Source: Synechococcus sp. PCC 7336
GTDB lineage: Bacteria > Cyanobacteriota > Cyanobacteriia > Thermostichales > PCC-7336
Length of the DNA stretch: 64,000 bases
Assembly: GCF_000332275.1 (NCBI RefSeq)
Contig: NZ_CM001776.1
Span: 3,165,737 to 3,229,736 of the forward strand
Direction of reading: 5' to 3'
Shown here piece by piece: positions 59,798-64,000 of the stretch. Under the pieces are notes generated by a model, which had not been told where the DNA came from, ran no database searches, and saw only the letters and a list, made by a program, of their open reading frames with translations. The translations under genes and the position numbers were made by a program. Positions within the stretch are counted from its first letter, which is position 1. Each line of letters opens with the position of its first letter.

Positions 59798-61309
59798 ATG
59801 CCCTCCGACTACCTCACCCGCATTTTGACTGCCCGCGTCTATGACGTAGCGCAAGAATCGCCGCTGGAACTGGCCCCCAATCTCTCCGCCCGCCTGCACA
59901 ACAAAGTGTTGCTCAAACGGGAAGATTTGCAGTCCGTGTTCTCGTTTAAGTTGCGGGGAGCCTACAACAAAATGGCTCATTTGCCTCCCGAACGGCTGCA
60001 GCGGGGGGCGATCGCCGCTTCGGCGGGCAACCACGCGCAAGGGGTGGCTTTAGCGGCCAGCCGGTTGGGTACGCGGGCGATTATTGTCATGCCAGTAACG
60101 ACTCCATCAATGAAGGTTGAAGCAGTCAAGGCGCGAGGGGGCGAGGTGGTGTTGTTTGGCGATACCTATGACGATGCCTATACTTACGCCCGCCAACTGG
60201 AGCGGGACAAAGGACTGACGTTCGTGCATCCCTTTGACGACCCGGATGTGATTGCCGGTCAGGGGACGATTGGGATGGAAATTTTGCGGCAGTGCCAGCA
60301 GCCCATTCACGCGATTTTTGTGGCGATCGGCGGCGGCGGGCTAATTGCAGGAATTGCGGCCTATGTCAAACAGGTGCGGCCCGAGATTGCCGTGATTGGG
60401 GTGGAGCCAGTGGATGCGGATGCGATGTCGCGATCGCTGGCGGCAGGCAAGCGGGTGCGGTTGGAGCAGGTGGGCCTGTTTGCAGATGGCGTGGCGGTGC
60501 GTCAGGTGGGAAAGGAAACGTTCCGGTTGTGTCGGGAATATGTGGACGAGGTTGTGTTGGTGGGAACCGACGACACCTGTGCGGCGATTAAGGATGTGTT
60601 TGAAGACACGCGATCGATTGTGGAGCCTGCGGGGGCGCTGGCGATCGCCGGGGCAAAAGCTTATGTGGAACGGACGGGAATTGAGGGGGAGACGCTAGTG
60701 GCGCTGGCTTGCGGGGCCAATATGAATTTCGATCGCCTCCGCTTTGTTGCCGAGCGGGCGGAGTTGGGGGAACGGCGGGAGGCGATTTTTGCGGTGACGA
60801 TTCCCGAGCAGCCGGGAAGTTTGCGCCGGTTTTGCGAGTGTATTGGCAGGCGCAATTTGACGGAGTTTAACTATCGCATTGCCGATCGCACTGTTGCCCA
60901 TATTTTTGTGGGGTTGCAAATTCAAGATCGGGCCGATGCGGCTCAGATGCAGGAAACGTTCGAGCGGAATGAGTTCGAGACGGTGGATCTGACGGATGAC
61001 GAGCTGGCGAAGATGCACATTCGCCATATGGTGGGGGGGCGATCGCCGTTGGCCCATAACGAGTTGCTCTACCGGTTTGAATTTCCCGAGCGTCCGGGGG
61101 CCTTGATGAAGTTTGTGGGGGCGATGAGTCCGAATTGGAATATCAGTTTGTTCCACTATCGCAATCATGGGGCAGATTACGGTCGCATTGTGGTGGGGAT
61201 GCAGGTGCCGCCGGAGGAGATGCAGGAATGGCAGGCGTTTTTGGATACGTTGGGATATCGGTATTGGGATGAGAATAACAATCCGGCCTACAAGCTGTTT
61301 TTGGCTTAG
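59798..61309 (+). CDS. ilvA: Threonine ammonia-lyase, biosynthetic
   Basis: The 503-residue PLP enzyme deaminates threonine to 2-oxobutyrate, the first step of isoleucine synthesis. The PLP lysine is K51 in SFKLRGAYNKM. SAGNHAQGVALAASRLGTRA and the glycine-rich phosphate loop (AIGGGGLIAGIAAYVKQVRP) follow. The C-terminus contains two ACT-like regulatory domains (FAVTIPEQPGSLRRFCECIG near 330 and YRFEFPERPGALMKFVGAM near 425), which mediate isoleucine feedback inhibition. Full length; no operon partner. Confidence 0.94.
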   Translation: MPSDYLTRILTARVYDVAQESPLELAPNLSARLHNKVLLKREDLQSVFSFKLRGAYNKMAHLPPERLQRGAIAASAGNHAQGVALAASRLGTRAIIVMPVTTPSMKVEAVKARGGEVVLFGDTYDDAYTYARQLERDKGLTFVHPFDDPDVIAGQGTIGMEILRQCQQPIHAIFVAIGGGGLIAGIAAYVKQVRPEIAVIGVEPVDADAMSRSLAAGKRVRLEQVGLFADGVAVRQVGKETFRLCREYVDEVVLVGTDDTCAAIKDVFEDTRSIVEPAGALAIAGAKAYVERTGIEGETLVALACGANMNFDRLRFVAERAELGERREAIFAVTIPEQPGSLRRFCECIGRRNLTEFNYRIADRTVAHIFVGLQIQDRADAAQMQETFERNEFETVDLTDDELAKMHIRHMVGGRSPLAHNELLYRFEFPERPGALMKFVGAMSPNWNISLFHYRNHGADYGRIVVGMQVPPEEMQEWQAFLDTLGYRYWDENNNPAYKLFLA

Positions 61310-61349
61310 AGAAAATTCTTAAGATGGAGGCAACGTCTGGAGAACCGCA

Positions 61350-61769
61350 ATGCGAGTTCGAGAATCGCAGCTCTTGCGCATTGGCGAGTTAAAAACTGAA
61401 ACGGGTTTGCCGGTCAAAACGCTGCGCTACTACGAAGAACTGGGACTGATTCGAGCTGTCAAGCGCACCGCTGGAGGGTTCCGGCTGTTTTCACCGGCAG
61501 TGGTACCCCGTCTGGCGTTTATCAAACGGGCTCAGCACTTGGGCTTCAAGTTGCAGGAGATTCACCACATTTTGCAGATCCACGATCGCGGCGAACTGCC
61601 CTGTCGCGAGGTTAAAAGCGGTCTCGAAACTAAAATTGCCGCTCTCGATCGCCAAATCGAGCAGTTACAGACTTTGAAAGCGGAGTTGCGATCGCTGGTC
61701 GATATTTCTGAAGATTCCCCTGCTCGCAAGCAGGGTATTATTTGCCCGATTATTCAGCTGGATAGTTGA
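61350..61769 (+). CDS. MerR family transcriptional regulator
   Basis: The 139-residue protein has an N-terminal winged helix (LLRIGELKTETGLPVKTLRY then YEELGLIRAVKRTAGGFRLF), a coiled-coil dimerisation helix (LETKIAALDRQIEQLQTLKA), and a C-terminal CPIIQ. Two cysteines, in GELPCREV and GIICPIIQ, are close to where metal-sensing MerR proteins bind metal, but the third is absent, so metal sensing is only possible. It lies 40 bp after ilvA; its target is unknown. Confidence 0.85.
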   Translation: MRVRESQLLRIGELKTETGLPVKTLRYYEELGLIRAVKRTAGGFRLFSPAVVPRLAFIKRAQHLGFKLQEIHHILQIHDRGELPCREVKSGLETKIAALDRQIEQLQTLKAELRSLVDISEDSPARKQGIICPIIQLDS

Positions 61770-61804
61770 CGGGGCGATTATTTTGGGATAGGTGTTTTCG
61801 CGAG

Positions 61805-62005
61805 CTAGAGCGTATTTGGATCGATTCCCCTCTGTCGAAGTTTCTCCAATAGTTGTTCGCGCAACTGTCGTTCCTGCTGGCGCAACTGTCGTTCTCGTTC
61901 GGCCCGCTGGCTTTCCCGCTCTGCGACCTCTGCAGGAGCTGTCAGTCGATTCCTCTCGCGGTCGTACCAATTAAGAACTCGCTTGCCAGGAGGGCCATCT
62001 GGCAT
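61805..62005 (-). pseudogene. Uma2 C-terminal fragment
   Basis: Of a Uma2-type protein only the C-terminal 66 residues remain: NWYDRERNRLTAPAEVAERE followed by a charged helix and LREQLLEKLRQRGIDPNTL. The coiled-coil with an ending GIDPN is usual for Uma2 proteins in cyanobacteria. The nuclease-like core is missing, so it is a relic. Confidence 0.55.
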
Positions 62006-62055
62006 CTGTCGTAGGCTGAGCGCTGCTCAGCTAGCCACAATCTAGAAAAAAAGGG

Positions 62056-62103
62056 TGTGGCTGAATGACTCTTCGGAGGTTCCTACCAAGCTATTCAGCC
62101 ACA
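62056..62103 (+). terminator. Terminator-like hairpin
   Basis: TGTGGCTGAAT (62056-62066) and ATTCAGCCACA (62093-62103) form an 11-bp stem with a loop of 26 bases; A-runs lie on the left and T-runs on the right, so termination could be in both directions. Confidence 0.4.
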
Positions 62104-62177
62104 AGGGATTTTTGGATGCTTGTGCATCGCCAGAATGGGTCTGGACTCTTCGCGCACTCCCAACTGATTCTCACCAG

Positions 62178-62348
62178 TCAGTTCTGACCTTGAAGAGTAC
62201 AACTCCTTCGGAGTCGCTTCGCGAACGGAGACTCGCACACGACACGAAAACCAACATTGTTGTTGAAGTTGTCGCGCGTATTGTTGTTGCGAGAAGCAGA
62301 CCGGCAATTCTCTGGATTGTTGTTCCACGAACCGCTCCGCAGCAGCTT
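62178..62348 (-). repeat. DGR template-repeat-like, FGE-type C-terminal fragment
   Basis: On the minus strand the segment reads AMKLLRSGSWNNNPENCRSA, then SRNNNTRDNFNNNVGFRVVC. This is the end of formylglycine-generating-enzyme/C-type-lectin-fold proteins used as variable proteins in DGRs. Nearly all positions that are mutable in DGRs are AAC or AAT here, as expected for a template repeat (TR) or an unmutated variable repeat. The core is 62232-62335. It directly follows the reverse-transcriptase-like fragment on the same strand. The hairpin CTCCTTCGGAG after it resembles structures found near IMH sites. No body of an FGE gene is present. Confidence 0.6.
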
Positions 62349-62570
62349 CATTGCCCGCCCCGCTGTAACTCTAGCGGATTTGGCAAGCCGAGTTCCGCAA
62401 AGATTTTCTACCGCAGTCGCCAAGTATCGCCGTGGGCGAGGTGGGCATTCCAGCTTTGTAGACTTTGGACAACGTCGTGCTCGGAACGCCTGCCGCTGGT
62501 GTAGTCGGCTTCCAACTGCTTGAGGCGCTAGGGGGTTTTTGACGAAGCGATCGAAGCTGCTCATAGTCAT
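62348..62570 (-). pseudogene. Reverse transcriptase C-terminal fragment (DGR-type)
   Basis: In one minus-strand frame the sequence reads RLKQLEADYTSGRRSEHDVV, then QSLQSWNAHLAHGDTWRLR, a TAG stop, and KIFAELGLPNPLELQRGGQ before a TGA. The pattern (RL..L..Y..G......V..S.QSW..H..HGDT..LR) is that of the C-terminal end of DGR/retron-type reverse transcriptases. An earlier part (MSSFDRFVKN) is in a different frame. The polymerase domain with its catalytic YxDD is absent. The gene is broken by truncation, a frameshift and a stop. Confidence 0.55.
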
Positions 62571-62602
62571 TCTTATTAATGCTTAATGCTGCGACGATCT
62601 GG

Positions 62603-62637
62603 CCCTCACCCCCAACCCCTCTCCCCAGGGAGAGGGG
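62603..62637 (+). repeat. Partial copy of the dispersed hairpin repeat
   Basis: CCCTCACCCCCAACCCCTCT followed by CCCCAGGGAGAGGGG forms the first hairpin of the repeat. The left end (CTGAGTTCGAT...) is missing in this copy. It lies between the reverse-transcriptase fragment and the tandem array at 62637. Confidence 0.7.
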
Positions 62638-62712
62638 AGCTTGAGGAGCTAGGGGGGGTTGAGGAGCTAGGGGAGCTTGAGGAGCTAGGGGAGTTTGAGG
62701 AGCTTGAGCTTT
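62637..62712 (+). repeat. Low-complexity array of about 18-bp units
   Basis: The unit GAGCTTGAGGAGCTAGGG and variants occur about four times, ending with GAGGAGCTTGAGC. In both strands it is translatable to simple repeats (ELEELG; LAPQAP), so it is not evidence of a protein. It extends one arm of the hairpin at 62603. Confidence 0.75.
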
Positions 62713-62855
62713 GTTCTCCTTCCCCCAACATTGACACTGCTGGCAAAATTCATATTCGGCAACATTGGCCATTTGGTAAATGTCAGTGGCTCGCTTTCCC
62801 ACCAACTTTGGGAACACGGGAATCCACGCCTATCAAGACACTCGTGGCTGTTTCT

Positions 62856-62913
62856 CCCCTCTCCCCAGGGAGAGGGGCCGGGGGTGAGTGCAATGCAGAG
62901 CCACACAACTCAG
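62856..62913 (-). repeat. Partial copy of the dispersed hairpin repeat ending hicA
   Basis: Read on the minus strand it begins CCTGAGTTGTGTGGCTCTGC, followed by ATTGCACTCACCCCC and the first hairpin. It then continues with GGGAGAGGGGAGAAAC, as does the full element at 34426. The truncated hicA reading frame stops at this repeat (62915). Confidence 0.7.
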
Positions 62914-62914
62914 G

Positions 62915-62968
62915 TTATTCCAGAGCTCGGATGAGCTGCTTTCCCGTTACGTTTGGTTGTGGTGGCAT
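62915..62968 (-). pseudogene. hicA fragment (17 codons) truncated at a repeat
   Basis: Downstream of hicB, separated by 2 bases, an ATG at 62968 starts MPPQPNVTGKQLIRALE, the opening of HicA mRNA-interferase toxins (P.....GK.L...LE..GF). The frame ends in TAA immediately followed by CCTGAG, the end of the dispersed repeat. The rest of HicA is absent. The short peptide lacks the catalytic histidine, so no toxin is made. Confidence 0.6.
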
Positions 62969-62970
62969 CG

Positions 62971-63186
62971 TTAAATGACTATTTTTTGGATGCCGACAAA
63001 CTCTGAGCTGCTTTCTGGGCCTTCATCTTCGAGGCACAGGGCAATGACTTCGCGAATGTTATCGAGCAACTCGCCGAGGATCTCTCCCTGGCTGTAACAG
63101 GCGTTCAGTTGCGGGACTTCGCCGACGTAATAGCCGTCTTCGTCCCGCTCAATCAGCACGTAGAATTCCTGCGCTTTCTCGGTCAC
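62971..63186 (-). CDS. HicB-like antitoxin
   Basis: This 71-residue protein of the HicB family reads FYVLIERDEDGYYVGEVPQL, NACYSQGEILGELLDNIREV. It has the typical RNase-H-like degenerate fold but no C-terminal helix-turn-helix, as in short HicB forms. hicB comes first, followed by hicA on the same strand, which is here truncated to 17 codons, leaving an orphan antitoxin. The reading frame itself is intact. Confidence 0.8.
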   Translation of the reverse strand: MTEKAQEFYVLIERDEDGYYVGEVPQLNACYSQGEILGELLDNIREVIALCLEDEGPESSSEFVGIQKIVI

Positions 63187-63224
63187 GTCGATCGCTGGCC
63201 TTTCGCGTTTTGCTCAATCTATCA

Positions 63225-63528
63225 TTAGCTGGCTTTCTGCTGGCCGACCCAGCCGCTCAACTGGCGGCCTAATTCGTCGATGAGGCCACTGGCATACTCA
63301 TAGCGCTTTAGCTCGATAAGCTCGAAGTCGAGCAGGAGCCGCGTTTGGTATTGGAGGATGTCCAATTTGCCACTCAGCGGTTGCAAGCGGTCCAGTTTGT
63401 TGCGCGCCTAGCGGGCCAAGATGAGTCCTTACTGAGACATCGTAAAGTCCAGATACCATGCGATCGCCCAAATCCTCTTGCAGGAACTGGTTTGTACCCT
63501 TATAGCTATAATTTTGCCACGACCCCAT
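63225..63528 (-). pseudogene. Avd-like four-helix protein, broken
   Basis: One minus-strand frame reads YKGTNQFLQEDLGDRMVSGL as its start; another, from about 63410, reads NKLDRLQPLSGKLDILQYQT, RLLLDFELIELKRYEYASGL and IDELGRQLSGWVGQQKAS before TAA. The end of this second part (RYEY...DELGR.L.GW) is the pattern of the DGR accessory variability determinant Avd, though the 23S rRNA intervening-sequence four-helix family is similar. Stops and a frame change break it. It lies upstream of the RT fragment on the same strand, the order seen in DGRs. Confidence 0.5.
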
Positions 63529-63570
63529 TTGCAGAGAGAACCCGCCCCAAGTCTATTCGCGGACGCGATC

Positions 63571-63654
63571 GTGACTCAAACCACTGCCCCCCAATCAAAG
63601 ATTTTCACCTTCGAGCAATATCTGGCCTATGTCGAACAAATTTTTATCGCTTAA
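63571..63654 (+). pseudogene. Uma2 N-terminal fragment
   Basis: From a GTG at 63571 the frame reads VTQTTAPQSKIFTFEQYLAY and VEQIFIA before TAA. The FTFE(E/Q)YLAY segment is the opening of Uma2 proteins such as the one at 50763. Only 27 codons remain, so it is a relic. The remaining body is absent. Confidence 0.6.
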
Positions 63655-63657
63655 CCT

Positions 63658-64000
63658 TCAGTTCTCTGCAGGCGAGCTCCCCCGGTTCAATTCCTCCAGC
63701 ATATGAGGCGGTCCCAGGTTCTCTAGCGAGTATCCCTCGGGATAAGTACGGTGGGAGGCATCCACATAAAAGTGTCCGGTTTCCCTCGGGGGGAGTTGGC
63801 GCACCAAGCGACCTCGCAATTTCAGACAATTGGCGATCGCCCATCGCAGTGGGGCAGATGCCCTCGGAAACCCTAAAGCCCCCAACATGGCATCGTCTAG
63901 AAACGCATGAACGCCCGGGCGAACCAAGGGTCGCAATGGAGCAGGGAACCAACTGAGGAACATGGTGCGGGTGGACTCGCCGATGTGCTGGTTGGAGAGA
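63658..64000 (-). CDS. MpaB/DUF2236-like protein, C-terminal part
   Basis: The last 114 residues of a protein, open to the right edge of the window. ESTRTMFLSWFPAPLRPLVR, then PGVHAFLDDAMLGALGFPRA, and HFYVDASHRTYPEGYSL are visible. The pattern resembles the C-terminal half of the MpaB/DUF2236 family (putative oxygenases that bind heme-like cofactor), but the conserved histidine region lies upstream, outside the window. A short ATG-started version from 63963 would not be complete, since the frame continues upstream without stop to the edge. Confidence 0.5.
   Translation of the reverse strand, partial: LSNQHIGESTRTMFLSWFPAPLRPLVRPGVHAFLDDAMLGALGFPRASAPLRWAIANCLKLRGRLVRQLPPRETGHFYVDASHRTYPEGYSLENLGPPHMLEELNRGSSPAEN

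Noticed and set aside
62232-62335. Functional variable repeat of a DGR target gene
   Set aside because: No FGE-type gene precedes it, and the adenines at mutable positions are unchanged, so TR or dead copy is more likely.
62371-62817. Open frame on the minus strand starting FPKLVGKRATDIYQ
   Set aside because: It passes through the GAGGAGCTAGGG array, a hairpin repeat and the RT fragment in a different frame; the proline-alanine repeats are translations of low-complexity DNA.

Overview
The window is cyanobacterial chromosome. It carries the photosystem II subunit gene psbM, a phycobilin-pathway heme oxygenase, three carboxysome shell genes (ccmK3, ccmK4, ccmP), a Tic20-like protein, NatG/NatH-type amino-acid permeases, a Zam-type RNB protein and several Uma2 (DUF820) proteins. 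The octamer GCGATCGC (HIP1) and its GCGATCG core are scattered throughout. Nothing points to a heterocyst-former; the gene mix fits a unicellular Synechococcus-like organism, which is inference.

Layout. 1-2105: the end of an ABC-2 exporter operon. 2109-7512: a pRiA4b ORF-3-like protein, an IS remnant, an AI-2E/PerM permease, two tandem Uma2 genes, gcvT and gloA. 7571-9337: a ccmK3-ccmK4 satellite locus and two conserved small proteins. 9487-16005: a TIR-TPR protein, a TetR regulator and two sensor kinases. 16352-20542: Tic20, gap, psbM, a ferredoxin, a pterin dehydratase and a pentapeptide protein. 20846-26637: a membrane NACHT ATPase, Uma2, a LemA-like protein and PcrA helicase. 26834-33615: polar amino-acid permeases, RidA, RlpA, an SLH protein, Uma2 and CcmP. 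33640-35138: a P-loop kinase followed by a patch of broken genes and palindromic repeats. 35139-51350: pgi, ho1, gltA, an unusual LuxR regulator, zam, phoU, plsC, tRNA-Ser, coaX, an HU-like protein and an ArsA-like ATPase. 51369-55244: class II ribonucleotide reductase with an intein, then dUTPase. 55780-61769: a GT83-type glycosyltransferase, a broken toxin-antitoxin pair, YggT, ilvA and a MerR regulator. 61805-63660: a graveyard holding what looks like a decayed diversity-generating retroelement (DGR), a hicB with a truncated hicA, and two Uma2 scraps. 63658-64000: the end of an MpaB/DUF2236-like gene.

The most unusual content is (1) the DGR relic at 62178-63530, with an Avd-like fragment, the C-terminal end of a reverse transcriptase, and an AAC/AAT-rich FGE-type repeat resembling a template repeat; (2) a double-hairpin repeat family whose CCTGAG end coincides with the point where an AraC-type gene and a hicA gene are cut off; (3) a toxin gene frameshifted by an exact 50-bp tandem duplication just downstream of a perfect 20-bp palindrome; (4) a 373-residue LAGLIDADG intein inserted immediately before the catalytic cysteine of NrdJ; (5) several proteins of known families lacking key catalytic or phosphoacceptor residues (the RNB protein, the LuxR regulator and PlsC). 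Translations and alignments were done by eye, so remote family calls are marked with lower confidence.
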